This document shows positions 51,718 to 61,596 of a stretch of DNA of 64,000 bases, piece after piece; position 1 is the stretch's first letter; every line of letters begins with the position of its first letter. The translations under genes were made by a program, and so were the position numbers. Origin of the DNA: Mycobacterium uberis (GTDB lineage: Bacteria > Actinomycetota > Actinomycetes > Mycobacteriales > Mycobacteriaceae). The notes below the pieces were generated by a model that saw nothing but the letters and a program-made list of their open reading frames with translations, made no database searches and was not told where the DNA came from. The stretch is taken from the NCBI RefSeq assembly GCF_003408705.1, contig NZ_QAYL01000001.1, positions 124,001 to 188,000 on the forward strand, written 5' to 3'.

Positions 51718-52227
51718 GTGAACCTTCCCGGGAATGACGACGGTGACAATGACCTGTCGACCCTGGATTTTTACAGCGTCGACCGCGACTACGAGTTGTC
51801 GTCTTTCGATGCGCTCGATGGTTACGCGCCAACTGAGCGCGAAGCCGACGACCTAGATGTCCTCCGATCTTTGACTGAGCCGGAGGAAGAGGTCGGGGTT
51901 GACCTGTTCACGGTGGGCAATCCCACCAAATCGGTATCGGTGTCGGCGCTCATGGACGGCAGAATCCACCAGGTCCAGCTAACGGACAAAGTGACTCGTA
52001 TGGGCGAAACGAAGCTCGCGAAAGAAATATTTGTCCTTGCGAACTTGGCTCGACAGAAGGCACGAGCCGCCCAGTACACTTACATACTCGACAACCTCGA
52101 AGGCGATAAAGAAAGCACGGATACCATACGTGAACTGGTAGGGCTGACTTTAAATTTGCCAACGCCAGAACAGGCTGCCGCGGAAGAAGAGGTGTTCGCC
52201 ACCCGATACTTCGGCGAAAATGATTGA
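51718..52227 (+). CDS. espH: EspH, ESX-1 secretion-associated protein
   Basis: 169 residues from GTG 51718, preceded by AGAAAGGGA; an earlier start at 51685 lacks family support. The protein is acidic at the N-terminus (NDDGDNDLSTLDF, LTEPEEEVGVDLFTV) and ends with TLNLPTPEQAAAEEEVFATRYF, all typical of EspH. In M. marinum EspH is needed for stable EspE and EspF and their secretion. The gene overlaps eccA1 by eight bases. Confidence 0.9.
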   Translation: MNLPGNDDGDNDLSTLDFYSVDRDYELSSFDALDGYAPTEREADDLDVLRSLTEPEEEVGVDLFTVGNPTKSVSVSALMDGRIHQVQLTDKVTRMGETKLAKEIFVLANLARQKARAAQYTYILDNLEGDKESTDTIRELVGLTLNLPTPEQAAAEEEVFATRYFGEND

Positions 52228-53941
52228 TCGCCTGGGCGGCCTCTTCGAAAGCGCCGCCAGTATGTTGCCCATGTCAGAGACGCGATCGTTAGAGCTGTTC
52301 ACCGAGATCACGAATTATGACGAAACTGCCTGTGACGCATGGATCGGCCGGATCCGCTGCGGTGACACTGACCGGGTGACGTTATTTCGCGCCTGGTATT
52401 CACGCAGGAATTTCGGGCAGTTATCAGGGTCAGTCCAGATCCCGATGACCACTCTCAACGCCAGAGTCCCCATCGGGGGCCTATATGGCGACATCACCTA
52501 CCCGGTCACTTCGCCGCTGGCGATCACCATGGGTTTCGCCACGTGCGAAGCAGCGCAAGGTAACTTCGCCGACGCCTTAGAGGCGATTGAGGCCACCTCG
52601 GTCACCGGCTCCGAACACCTAGTGGCCTGGCTCAAGGCAGTGGTCTACGGCACAGCCGAACGATGGACCGACGTGATCGACGAAGTCAAGGGCGCCGGGA
52701 AGTGGCCGGACAAGTTCCTGGCTGGCGCCGCTGGCGTCGCGCACGGGGTGGCCGCGGCCAATCTCGGCTTGTTCACCGAGGCCGAACGTCGACTCACCGA
52801 AGCGAATGATTCGCCGGCCGGTGAAGCATGTGCGCGTGCCATCGCTTGGTACCTCGCAATGGCGCGGCGCAGTCAGGGCAATGAAGAAGCTGCAGTGGCG
52901 CTGCTGGAGTGGCTGCAGACCACCCACCCGGACAACAAAGTGTCAGCGGCGCTAAAGGACCCAACATATCGCCTGAAGACGACGACTGCCGAACAGATAG
53001 ACGCCCGCGCAGATCCTTGGGATCCGGGCAGTGTTGTGACCGACAACTCCGATCGCGAAAGACTGCTTGCTCAGGCGCAGGCCGAGCTGGATCGACAGAT
53101 TGGGCTGACCAGGGTTAAAACCCAAATCGAGAGATACCGTGCTGCGACGATGATGGCGAAGGTCCGCACGGCCAAAGGCATGAAAGTAGCACAGCCGAGT
53201 AAACACATGATTTTCACCGGACCACCCGGTACCGGCAAGACCACTATCGCGCGAGTGGTGGCCAATATCCTGGCTGGATTGGGCGTTATCTCAGAACCAA
53301 AGCTCGTCGAAACGTCGCGCAAAGATTTTGTCGCCGAATACGAGGGACAGTCGGCGGTCAAGACCGCCAAGACAATCGACTTAGCCCTCGGTGGCGTGTT
53401 GTTCATCGACGAAGCCTACGCGCTGGTGCAGGAACGGGACGGGCGCACGGACCCGTTCGGACAAGAGGCGCTAGACACCCTGCTGGCGCGGATGGAAAAC
53501 GACCGCGATCGACTGGTGGTGATCATCGCTGGCTACAGCTCCGATATCGATCGACTGCTGGAAACCAACGAAGGTCTGCGATCGCGCTTCGCGACTCGGA
53601 TCGAATTCGATACTTACTCCCCTGAAGAGCTTCTCGATATCGCGAAAGTCATTGCAAATGCTGCTGATTCATCGTTGAGCGCGGCAGCCAGCGAGAATAT
53701 GCTGAAGGCAGCAAAGCAGTTAGCCCAGCGGACATTGCGCGGCAGACCTGCCCTCGACGTTGCCGGCAATGGTCGTTACGCGCGACAATTGGTGGAAGCC
53801 GCTGAACAGTGTCGTGACATGCGACTGGCTCAGGGCCTCGACATCGAGCAACTAGACGTGGACCGACTGCAGGAGATCAACGGCTCAGACATGGCCGAGG
53901 CGATCACCACGGTGCACGCGCACCTTAACATGAGAGAGTGA
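52220..53941 (+). CDS. eccA1: EccA1, AAA+ ATPase of ESX-1
   Basis: 573 residues, the same as in M. tuberculosis. The N-terminal half is a TPR-like helical domain. The CbbX-type AAA+ module has Walker A GPPGTGKTT, Walker B LFIDEAYALV, sensor/arginine-finger region EGLRSRFATRIEF and a helical lid ending AEAITTVHAHLNMRE. It is a cytosolic ATPase that helps release or present ESX-1 substrates. Overlaps espH upstream and is 3 bases from eccB1. Confidence 0.96.
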   Translation: MIDRLGGLFESAASMLPMSETRSLELFTEITNYDETACDAWIGRIRCGDTDRVTLFRAWYSRRNFGQLSGSVQIPMTTLNARVPIGGLYGDITYPVTSPLAITMGFATCEAAQGNFADALEAIEATSVTGSEHLVAWLKAVVYGTAERWTDVIDEVKGAGKWPDKFLAGAAGVAHGVAAANLGLFTEAERRLTEANDSPAGEACARAIAWYLAMARRSQGNEEAAVALLEWLQTTHPDNKVSAALKDPTYRLKTTTAEQIDARADPWDPGSVVTDNSDRERLLAQAQAELDRQIGLTRVKTQIERYRAATMMAKVRTAKGMKVAQPSKHMIFTGPPGTGKTTIARVVANILAGLGVISEPKLVETSRKDFVAEYEGQSAVKTAKTIDLALGGVLFIDEAYALVQERDGRTDPFGQEALDTLLARMENDRDRLVVIIAGYSSDIDRLLETNEGLRSRFATRIEFDTYSPEELLDIAKVIANAADSSLSAAASENMLKAAKQLAQRTLRGRPALDVAGNGRYARQLVEAAEQCRDMRLAQGLDIEQLDVDRLQEINGSDMAEAITTVHAHLNMRE

Positions 53942-53944
53942 ACC

Positions 53945-55390
53945 ATGGGGCTTCGCCTGACCACCAAGGTTCAGGTCAGCGGCTGGCGCTTCCTGCTTCG
54001 CAGAGTTGAACATGCCATCGTGCGGCGCGACACACGGATGTTCGACGATCCTCTGCAATTCTACAGTCGCTCGATTGCGCTTGGCATCGTCGTCGCAGTT
54101 GCGCTCCTGCTAGGCGCCATACTGCTGGCGTACTTCAAACCACAAGGCAAGCTGGGGACTAGCACCCTGTTCACTGATCGGGCGACCAATCAGCTCTACG
54201 TGCTCCTGTCCGGACAGTTACATCCCGTCTACAATTTGACCTCGGCGCGACTGGCGCTGGGCAACCCGGCCAACCCCGCTGCCGTGAAGTCCAGCGAATT
54301 GACCAAGCTGCCCATGGGTCAGACCATCGGAATCCCCGGTGCACCTTATACCACGCTCGTTTCAGAGGACTCCTCGTCAACCTGGACAATGTGCGACACC
54401 GTCACCAGGGCCGAGAGCGAGTCACCGTCAGTGCAAACGTCGGTTATAGCTAGACCACTACAGATCGATCCTACGATCGATCCACTACAACCCAGCGAGG
54501 CGCTGCTGGCGACCTACCGGGCCAAAACGTGGCTCGTTAACGCGAGGGGGCGGCACTCCATCGATCTAACCGACCGGGCCCTCACCTCGGCCGTGGGAAT
54601 ACCGGTAAGCGTTAAACCGACCCCTCTCTCTGAGGGCCTGTTCAACGCACTACCCGACGTCGGCAGGTGGGAGCTGCCGCCGATTCCTGACACTGGAGCC
54701 CCTAACTCGCTGGGGTTATCCCCAGACCTTGTGATCGGGTCGGTATTCCAAATTCACACCGAGAAGGGCCCACAGTACTACGTGGTGTTGTCCGACGGCA
54801 TCGCCCAGGTGAATGCCACCACTGCTGCCGCGTTACGCGCCACCCAGTCGCACGGACTGATAGCGCCTCCTTCACTGGTACCAAGCGTGGTCGTCCAAAT
54901 TCCCGAGCGAGTCTACGACTCACCGCTGCCCGATGAACCGCTCAAGATGGTAGTCCGGGGCGACCAGCCCACGCTGTGTTGGGCATGGGAACGCAGAGCC
55001 GGCGATCAGAAGCCGAAGAGAACTGTGTTGATTGGTCGGCATCTGCCGTTACCGACATCAGCCATGGGCACAGGCATCAAGCAGATTCGTGGGACAGCAA
55101 CCGTTTATATCGATGGCGGCAAATACATAGCGCTGCAATCTCCAGATCCCCGGTATGGCGAATCGCTGTACTACGTGGACCCAGAAGGGATACGGTACGG
55201 TCTGGCGGATGCGGAGGCGGCGAAGGCGCTGAGCCTAGTGTCGCCGCAGACCGCACCCTGGGAGATCGTTCGTCTTCTGGTAGAGGGCCCAGTACTGTCT
55301 AGAGACGCGGCTCTGCTAGAGCACGACACACTGCCCGCTGACCCAAGCCCCCGGAAAGTACCAGCCGGCACCTCTGGAACGAGTTCATGA
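53945..55390 (+). CDS. eccB1: EccB1, ESX-1 core membrane component
   Basis: 481 residues. One membrane span near residues 42-65 ([22 protein letters not shown]) and a large periplasmic domain with four repeat blocks and the two cysteines (TMCDT and TLCWAWE) that form the conserved disulphide. EccB forms the periplasmic top of the ESX core complex. The tail is Pro/Ser/Thr-rich. Its stop overlaps the eccCa1 start (ATGA). Confidence 0.95.
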   Translation: MGLRLTTKVQVSGWRFLLRRVEHAIVRRDTRMFDDPLQFYSRSIALGIVVAVALLLGAILLAYFKPQGKLGTSTLFTDRATNQLYVLLSGQLHPVYNLTSARLALGNPANPAAVKSSELTKLPMGQTIGIPGAPYTTLVSEDSSSTWTMCDTVTRAESESPSVQTSVIARPLQIDPTIDPLQPSEALLATYRAKTWLVNARGRHSIDLTDRALTSAVGIPVSVKPTPLSEGLFNALPDVGRWELPPIPDTGAPNSLGLSPDLVIGSVFQIHTEKGPQYYVVLSDGIAQVNATTAAALRATQSHGLIAPPSLVPSVVVQIPERVYDSPLPDEPLKMVVRGDQPTLCWAWERRAGDQKPKRTVLIGRHLPLPTSAMGTGIKQIRGTATVYIDGGKYIALQSPDPRYGESLYYVDPEGIRYGLADAEAAKALSLVSPQTAPWEIVRLLVEGPVLSRDAALLEHDTLPADPSPRKVPAGTSGTSS

Positions 55391-57627
55391 CAACGAAAAA
55401 ATTCACCCCGACTATCACCCGCGGCCCGCGATTGACACCGGGTGAGATCAACATCACACCTCCCGATGACCTCGGTCTTGAGATCCCCCCATCAGGTATG
55501 CAGAAGATTCTGCCCTATGTAATGGGCGGCTGCATGGTCGGCATGATCGCAATCATGGTGGTTGGTGGCACCAAGCAGCTCTCGCCGTACATGCTGATGA
55601 TGCCAATGATGATGGTTATGATGATGGTGGGTGGTATGGCCGGCGGCAGCGGTGGCGGTAGTAAAAAGGTGCCTGAAATCAATGCCGACCGCAAGGAGTA
55701 CCTGCGCTATCTAGCCGGACTACGCGCCCGTGTGACCTCTTCGGCCGCCTCACAGGTAGCGTTTTTCAGTTATCATGCGCCCCATCCCCAAGATCTGCTG
55801 TCGATCGTGGGCACACAACGACAGTGGTCACGACCGGCGAACACGGACTTCTACGCGGCTACCCGCATCGGTGTCGGCGACCAGCCTGCCGTGGACCGAT
55901 TGTTGAAACCGGCTGTCGGCGGGGAACTGACGGCTAGTGGTGCAGCGCCTCAACCATTCCTGGAACCGGTTAGCCATATGTGGGTAGTCAAGTTCTTGCG
56001 GACCCACGGACTGGTTCATGACTGCCCGAAACTGCTGCAACTGCGGACATTTCCGACAATCGCCGTCGGCGGAGACCCGGTTGGGGCAGCCAGATTATTG
56101 ACCGCGATGATCTGTCACCTGGCGGTGTTCCATCCGCCGGACTTGTTGCAAATCCGGGTTCTCGCCGAGGACCCAGATGATCCCGACTGGTCCTGGCTAA
56201 AATGGCTGCCGCACGTTCAACACCCGACGGAAACCGACGCCGCCGGGCCAACCCGTACAATCTTCACCCGCAGCGACGGTCTGGCCGATCTGATGTCACG
56301 CGGTCCGCACGCACCTGATTCACTGCCCAGCGGCCCTTACGTCGTCCTCGTAGATCTGACCGGCGGCAAGGCGGGGTTCCCGCCCGATGGCAGGGCCGGC
56401 GTCACGGTAATCACACTCGGCAACCACCGCGGCTCAACCTACCGCATCAGAGTCAGCGAGAACGGGACCGCCGACGACCGACTGCCTGGCCAGAGTTTCC
56501 GTCAGGTAACCTCGATAGCCGACCGTCTCTCTACAACAGAAGCCACCCGCATCGCTCGGAAGTTAGCCGGATGGTCGATGACCGGTGCCATTCTCGATAA
56601 AACGTCGCGCGTGCAGAAGAAAGTGGCTACTGAATGGCACCAGCTGGTAGGTGCCAACACCGTCGAAGAGGTGCTACCGAGCCGCTGGCGGATGTATACT
56701 GACACTGATCGGAACCGTCTCAAGATCCCGTTTGGTCATGAACTCAAAACCGGCAACGTCATGTACCTAGACATCAAGGAAGGCGCCGAGTTTGGTGGCG
56801 GGCCACACGGTATGCTAATCGGAACCACAGGGTCGGGAAAGTCTGAATTCCTTCGGACCTTGATTTTGTCACTGGTAGCAATGACACACCCCGACCAGGT
56901 GAATCTTTTGCTTACCGACTTCAAAGGTGGTTCGACGTTCCTGGGAATGGAGAAACTTCCACACACCGCTGCTGTGGTAACCAACATGGCCGAGGAAGCC
57001 GAACTGGTAAGCAGAATGAATGAGGTGTTGACCGGAGAACTCGACCGCCGACAAAACATCCTTCGACAAGCCGGCACGTTGGTCGGCGCAGCCGGCGCAC
57101 TCTCCGGGGTAGCAGAATACGAGAAGTACCGGGAGCGGGGCGCCGACCTCGCACCACTACCAACGCTTTTCGTCGTCGTTGACGAGTTCGCCGAGTTGCT
57201 GCAAAGTCACCCCGACTTCATCGGACTGTTTGACCGGATCTGCCGCGTCGGACGGTCACTCCGCGTGCATCTGCTGCTGGCCACCCAGTCGCTGCAAACT
57301 GGGGGGGTGCGCATCGACAAACTCGAGCCCAACCTCACTTACCGCATTGCGCTGCGCACCACCAGCTCGGCGGAGTCCAAGGCTGTGATCGGAACCCCGG
57401 AAGCACAGTACATAACCAATAAGGAAAGCGGCGTTGGGTTTCTCCGGGTTGGTATGGAAGACCCCGTCAAGTTCAGTACCTTGTACACCGGTATCCCATT
57501 CGTTCCGGCTATCGCAGCGGAAGCCAACAGTAACGGTAGTCCGTCCAGCCCGCGGGCTAGCCGGAAAAAAGTGCATATCCACCAGTTCACCGCCGCTCCA
57601 ATCGCGGAACCCGCGACGACGTCATGA
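55387..57627 (+). CDS. eccCa1: EccCa1, FtsK/SpoIIIE-type ATPase of ESX-1 (membrane half)
   Basis: 746 residues. Two N-terminal membrane spans, the second very Met-rich ([14 protein letters not shown]). A degenerate first ATPase domain is followed by a good FtsK domain with Walker [12 protein letters not shown] and Walker [12 protein letters not shown], and the [14 protein letters not shown] motif. Together with EccCb1 it forms the ESX-1 translocation motor. In ESX-1 the EccC protein is split in two genes; the gap to eccCb1 is 49 bases. Intact. Confidence 0.96.
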   Translation: MTTKKFTPTITRGPRLTPGEINITPPDDLGLEIPPSGMQKILPYVMGGCMVGMIAIMVVGGTKQLSPYMLMMPMMMVMMMVGGMAGGSGGGSKKVPEINADRKEYLRYLAGLRARVTSSAASQVAFFSYHAPHPQDLLSIVGTQRQWSRPANTDFYAATRIGVGDQPAVDRLLKPAVGGELTASGAAPQPFLEPVSHMWVVKFLRTHGLVHDCPKLLQLRTFPTIAVGGDPVGAARLLTAMICHLAVFHPPDLLQIRVLAEDPDDPDWSWLKWLPHVQHPTETDAAGPTRTIFTRSDGLADLMSRGPHAPDSLPSGPYVVLVDLTGGKAGFPPDGRAGVTVITLGNHRGSTYRIRVSENGTADDRLPGQSFRQVTSIADRLSTTEATRIARKLAGWSMTGAILDKTSRVQKKVATEWHQLVGANTVEEVLPSRWRMYTDTDRNRLKIPFGHELKTGNVMYLDIKEGAEFGGGPHGMLIGTTGSGKSEFLRTLILSLVAMTHPDQVNLLLTDFKGGSTFLGMEKLPHTAAVVTNMAEEAELVSRMNEVLTGELDRRQNILRQAGTLVGAAGALSGVAEYEKYRERGADLAPLPTLFVVVDEFAELLQSHPDFIGLFDRICRVGRSLRVHLLLATQSLQTGGVRIDKLEPNLTYRIALRTTSSAESKAVIGTPEAQYITNKESGVGFLRVGMEDPVKFSTLYTGIPFVPAIAAEANSNGSPSSPRASRKKVHIHQFTAAPIAEPATTS

Positions 57628-57676
57628 TCTGTGCCAGCGACGATGCAAAGCAAAGCGATGAAGAGGAGCGGCGCAG

Positions 57677-59455
57677 ATGACTACTGAGCCGAAGGTACGC
57701 GCGCTTCGTGAGGTAGTGCTCGAGCAACTCGGCACCGGTGAATCCCGTGCGTATAAGATGTGGCTGCCGCCGCTGCTCGATCCGGTACCACTGAACGAAC
57801 TAATCGAGCGTGACAGCAACCGACATCCGCTGCGCTTTGCGTTGGGCATCATGGATGAGCCGCGTCGGCACCGCCAGGACATCTGGAGCATCGATCTTTC
57901 CGGGGCAGGCGGCAATATCGGTATCGGGGGCGCGCCGCAAACCGGGAAGACTACACTTCTGCAGACCATGGTGATGTCGGCGGCTGCCACGCACTCACCG
58001 CGGGACGTCCAATTCTACTGTATTGACCTCGGTGGTGGCGGATTGGTCTATTTGGAAAACCTGCCGCACGTCGGCGGGATAGCGAACCGATCAGAGCCCG
58101 ACCGAGTTAACCGAGTAATCGCCGAAGCGCAAGCTGTTATGCGGCAACGAGAAATCATCTTCAAAGAAAACCGGGTCGGCTCAATGGCAGCGTATCGGCA
58201 GCTACGTGCGGACCGCAACCATCCCGTCGCGGCCGATCCGTTTGGCGACGTGTTTCTGATCATCGACGGTTGGTCAGCGTTTACCAGTGAGTTTTCCGAC
58301 CTCGAAGCGACGATCCAAGATCTAGCTGCACAAGGGCTTTCGTTCGGGGTCCACACGATAATTACCACACCACGCTGGACAGAACTAAAGTCACGTGTTC
58401 GCGACTATCTAGGCACCAAAATCGAGTTCCGACTCGGCGACGTCAACGACACCCAGATTGACCGCATTGCGCGGGATATCCCCGCCAATCGTCCAGGCCG
58501 AGCAATCTCAGTCGAGAAACACCATCTGATGATGGGGGTTCCTAGGTTCGACGGTGTGCACAACACCGACAACCTGGTGGACGCAATGACAGCCGGGGTG
58601 ACGCAAATCGCGGCTCAAACCACTGAACAGGCACCCAAGGTCCGGGTTTTACCGTCACGCGTATACCTACACGAGATCGATCCGAACCCGCCCGGACCGG
58701 ATTCCGACTACCGCACTCGCTGGACGATTCCGGTCGGAGTACGCGAAACCGACCTGTCAGTTGCTTACGCTCACATGAGTTCAAATCCACACTTATTGAT
58801 CTTTGGTAACTCCAAATCGGGCAAGACACGTACCGCGCATGCGATCGCGCGAGCCATCTGTGCCCGCAACAGTCCGCAAAAAGTGCGGTTTATGCTCGCC
58901 GACTACCGGTCGGGTCTGCTGGACGCGGTTCCAGACAGCCACTTGCTCGATGCGGGCGCGATCAACCGCAACAGCGCGAGCTTGGACGAGGCCATCCGCG
59001 CCTTAACGATCAACCTGAAAAAGCGGTTGCCACCGGCCGACCTGACAACCGCGCAGTTGCGGTCTCGGTCATGGTGGAGCGGATTTGATGTCGTGCTGCT
59101 GGTCGACGATTGGCACATGATCGTCGGCGCCGCTGGCGGTGCACCACCTATGAGCCCACTCGCTCCGTTATTGCCAGCGGCTCCGGATATCGGGTTGCAT
59201 ATCATTGTCACCTGTCTGATGAGTCAGGCATACAAAGCGACTATGGACAAGTTCGTCGGCAGTGCATTCGGGGCGGGAGCTCCGACCATCTTCCTTTCCG
59301 GCGACAAACAGGAATTCCCATCCTCCGAGATCAAAATCAAACGACGGCCTCCTGGCCAAGCATTTATGGTCTCACCGGAGGCCAAAGAGGTTATCCAGGC
59401 AGTCTACGTCGATCCTCCAGAAGAAGTGCTCGCAGCACCCCCAGCAGGCGGTTAA
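57677..59455 (+). CDS. eccCb1: EccCb1, ESX-1 ATPase recognising substrate signals
   Basis: 592 residues. Two FtsK-like ATPase domains: the first with Walker [10 protein letters not shown] and Walker B FLIIDGW, the second with GNSKSGKTR and VLLVDDW. The C-terminal domain binds the C-terminal signal of EsxB (CFP-10). GAGCGG precedes the ATG at 57677. It is immediately followed by the PE35 scrap. Confidence 0.96.
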   Translation: MTTEPKVRALREVVLEQLGTGESRAYKMWLPPLLDPVPLNELIERDSNRHPLRFALGIMDEPRRHRQDIWSIDLSGAGGNIGIGGAPQTGKTTLLQTMVMSAAATHSPRDVQFYCIDLGGGGLVYLENLPHVGGIANRSEPDRVNRVIAEAQAVMRQREIIFKENRVGSMAAYRQLRADRNHPVAADPFGDVFLIIDGWSAFTSEFSDLEATIQDLAAQGLSFGVHTIITTPRWTELKSRVRDYLGTKIEFRLGDVNDTQIDRIARDIPANRPGRAISVEKHHLMMGVPRFDGVHNTDNLVDAMTAGVTQIAAQTTEQAPKVRVLPSRVYLHEIDPNPPGPDSDYRTRWTIPVGVRETDLSVAYAHMSSNPHLLIFGNSKSGKTRTAHAIARAICARNSPQKVRFMLADYRSGLLDAVPDSHLLDAGAINRNSASLDEAIRALTINLKKRLPPADLTTAQLRSRSWWSGFDVVLLVDDWHMIVGAAGGAPPMSPLAPLLPAAPDIGLHIIVTCLMSQAYKATMDKFVGSAFGAGAPTIFLSGDKQEFPSSEIKIKRRPPGQAFMVSPEAKEVIQAVYVDPPEEVLAAPPAGG

Positions 59456-59644
59456 GATAATTTCAGTCCCAGCGGAACCTGGACCGAGGCTCAACGATCG
59501 AGCCAGGAAGAGAGCGAACTGTTGGGCTGCTTTGGGTGATGCGCTCCATATCGCTCATGCGTATTCGCAAGTCGACGACGACACCGCCCGATTTTGGCAT
59601 AGCCGTCTGACCCGAGAAGACATCGCAGACAGAGGGAGTTGAAA
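59456..59644 (+). pseudogene. PE35: PE35 remnant (C-terminal scrap only)
   Basis: The 189 bases between eccCb1 and PPE68 should hold a PE gene of about 300 bases. One frame reads LNDRARKRANCWAALGDALHIAHAYSQVDDDTARFW, which lines up with the last third of PE35 (LHRAGEAVQDVARTYSQIDDGAAGVFA). No PE N-terminus (the Pro-Glu helix) and no start codon with a ribosome site for it is present, and the end runs past the usual stop to 59642. An internal/5' deletion is the simplest explanation. Confidence 0.82.
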
Positions 59645-60796
59645 ATGACCTCGCCGATGCTGTGGTACGCACTACCACCTGAGATCAACGTTGCGCGGCT
59701 GATGGTCGGGGCTGGGCCGGCTCCGATGCTCGCGGCGGCCGCTGGATGGGAGGCCTTGTCAGCGGCAATGGACGCTCAGTCGATCGAGCTACTGGCGCGC
59801 CTGAACTCCCTCGGCGAGGTGTGGACCGGGGAAAGTAGTGAGCGTGCGATTGATGCTGCCAAGCCCATGGTGGGGTGGCTGCAAACCGCATCAGAGCAGG
59901 CGAAGACGCGTGCCGCACAGGCAACGGCGCAGGCCGCAGCATACACACAGGCAATGACAAGCATGCCTACGTTGATCGAAATCGCGGCAAACCACATCAC
60001 CGAAGCAATCCTTGTCGCCACCAATTTCCTCGGCATCAATATAGTGCCGATTGCCTTCACAGAAGCAGACTACTTCATCCGCATGTGGACTCAGGCAGCT
60101 CTGGCGATGGACGCCTACCAGGCGGAAACTCTGTTGAATACGGCTTTCCAAAAACTCGAGCCAATGGCCGCGATCCTGAATCCCGCAGGCAACCAATCCC
60201 TGTCGTCAGCCATGACGTGCGGGATGAACCAGTTCTCCCAGATGACATCCAGCTTTCCATCCGCTCTGCCTCCAACCCAGGCGGTGCAGCAAACCGTTGG
60301 GCAGGTCGCGGAGCTGGCCGGCCAGATGCAGCAGCTGACCCAGCCGGTGCAACAGGTGACATCACTGTTTAGTTCGACGGGCAGCACCAGTAGTAGCACA
60401 AACAGTCACCTAGGCAATACGGAAAGCCCCCAGATTGGCTTGCTCGGTGCCAGTCCACTATCCAACCACCCGTTGGCAGGTGGAACGGGCCCAACCACCG
60501 GAGCGGGACTGCTGCGCGCAGAGTTGCTGCCCGGTGCGGGTGGGTCATTGGCGCGCACACCGCTGCTGGCCGAGTTGATCGATAAGCCAACGGCACCGGC
60601 TCCGGTGGCCACTCCCAGCGCCGGTGCCGGAGCGGCAGCAACCGGTGGTGCTGCCCCCATAGGCGTGGGCTCGTTGAATCACGGCACTCAAGCAGGCGGA
60701 ACAACCCGAACGGCTCTGATAGCGCCGACACAGCAATCAGAGGTACTCGACGAAAACGACTTAGAGGACTGGGACGACGACAAGGACGACTGGTGA
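59645..60796 (+). CDS. PPE68: PPE68, ESX-1-associated PPE protein
   Basis: 383 residues from ATG 59645 (GGGAG upstream); a second ATG four codons later ([10 protein letters not shown]) matches the M. tuberculosis start. PPE-domain features: YALPPEIN near the start, the [12 protein letters not shown]xG-like turn, and the helical hairpin to about residue 180. The C-terminal half has Gly/Thr/Ser-rich sequence, the [15 protein letters not shown] and [15 protein letters not shown] motifs, and an acidic DWDDDKDDW end. It normally pairs with PE35, which is broken here. Confidence 0.93.
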   Translation: MTSPMLWYALPPEINVARLMVGAGPAPMLAAAAGWEALSAAMDAQSIELLARLNSLGEVWTGESSERAIDAAKPMVGWLQTASEQAKTRAAQATAQAAAYTQAMTSMPTLIEIAANHITEAILVATNFLGINIVPIAFTEADYFIRMWTQAALAMDAYQAETLLNTAFQKLEPMAAILNPAGNQSLSSAMTCGMNQFSQMTSSFPSALPPTQAVQQTVGQVAELAGQMQQLTQPVQQVTSLFSSTGSTSSSTNSHLGNTESPQIGLLGASPLSNHPLAGGTGPTTGAGLLRAELLPGAGGSLARTPLLAELIDKPTAPAPVATPSAGAGAAATGGAAPIGVGSLNHGTQAGGTTRTALIAPTQQSEVLDENDLEDWDDDKDDW

Positions 60797-60884
60797 ACGG
60801 TCACCATTACAGACTTCCCGGCACCCGGGCCGGAAAGACTTGCCAACATCTGGCGAGAAACAGAAAGAAAGAGAGCAGAATAAC

Positions 60885-61187
60885 ATGGCAGAGATGACGA
60901 CCGCGGCCACAATCCTCAACCAGCAGGCCGCGAGGTTCGACAACATTGCGTCGGGGCTGAGCCAAGAACGGACCGCCGTTGATAGCGTCGGAACTGGCTT
61001 TCAGGGCAGTTGGCAAGGCCAGGCCGCCACGGCAGCCACTAGTGCGTTGCAGCGCTTCGACGACGCCATCGTTACCCAGATCAGCGAGCTGCAACGCATC
61101 GTCGAGAACCTGAACCGGTCAGGTGCCAATTACACCAATACCGACGAGGAGGCACAGCAATCGTTGTCCTCGAAGATGAACTTCTGA
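60885..61187 (+). CDS. esxB: EsxB (CFP-10), WXG100 ESX-1 substrate
   Basis: 100 residues from ATG 60885. WXG motif in GSWQGQ (Trp near 43) between two helices, and a C-terminal YTNTDEEAQQ (YxxxD/E) secretion signal followed by LSSKMNF, the tail read by EccCb1. It differs clearly from M. leprae EsxB as I recall that sequence, while keeping all functional landmarks. It forms a 1:1 dimer with EsxA and is co-transcribed with it. Confidence 0.97.
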   Translation: MAEMTTAATILNQQAARFDNIASGLSQERTAVDSVGTGFQGSWQGQAATAATSALQRFDDAIVTQISELQRIVENLNRSGANYTNTDEEAQQSLSSKMNF

Positions 61188-61218
61188 TCTAAACAACCAC
61201 CAAGAACGGAGCAAAAAG

Positions 61219-61506
61219 ATGACACAGGTATGGAACTTCAACAATTTGCAGAACGCCGTCAACGAACTGCAAACAAGTCACACCAGAATCAATGGGTTAC
61301 TCGATGAATGCCAAAGTGCGCTCACAACGTTGCGGAGTTCGTGGACTGGTTCCGGTAATGATTCCTACTCTGCTTTACAGCAGCGTTTCAACCAGAACAC
61401 CGAACACATAAATAGTGCACTGAAAGACCTATCGCAGGCAATCGGTCACTCGGCTGACGCGATGCAACAGACCGAGACAGGCGTTGCGGGTATGTTCGGA
61501 GGGTAG
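61219..61506 (+). CDS. esxA: EsxA (ESAT-6), WXG100 ESX-1 substrate
   Basis: 95 residues. WXG turn in SSWTGSGN, helix-turn-helix hairpin, and a C-terminal QTETGVAGMFGG tail. It is the partner of EsxB and the main ESX-1 effector linked to phagosome escape. By eye it is about 60-65% identical to the M. leprae protein as I remember it, so the two species differ substantially in this antigen. It lies 31 bases after esxB with a purine-rich ribosome site (AACGGAGCAAAAAG). Confidence 0.97.
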   Translation: MTQVWNFNNLQNAVNELQTSHTRINGLLDECQSALTTLRSSWTGSGNDSYSALQQRFNQNTEHINSALKDLSQAIGHSADAMQQTETGVAGMFGG

Positions 61507-61596
61507 AATGGCCGGGCACGAGATCGGGGCGAGTTCTAACTCAGATGATCTCGCCCCTTTCTCCTATGCAGTGGACCACGCACCTGAAAGGTTCTC

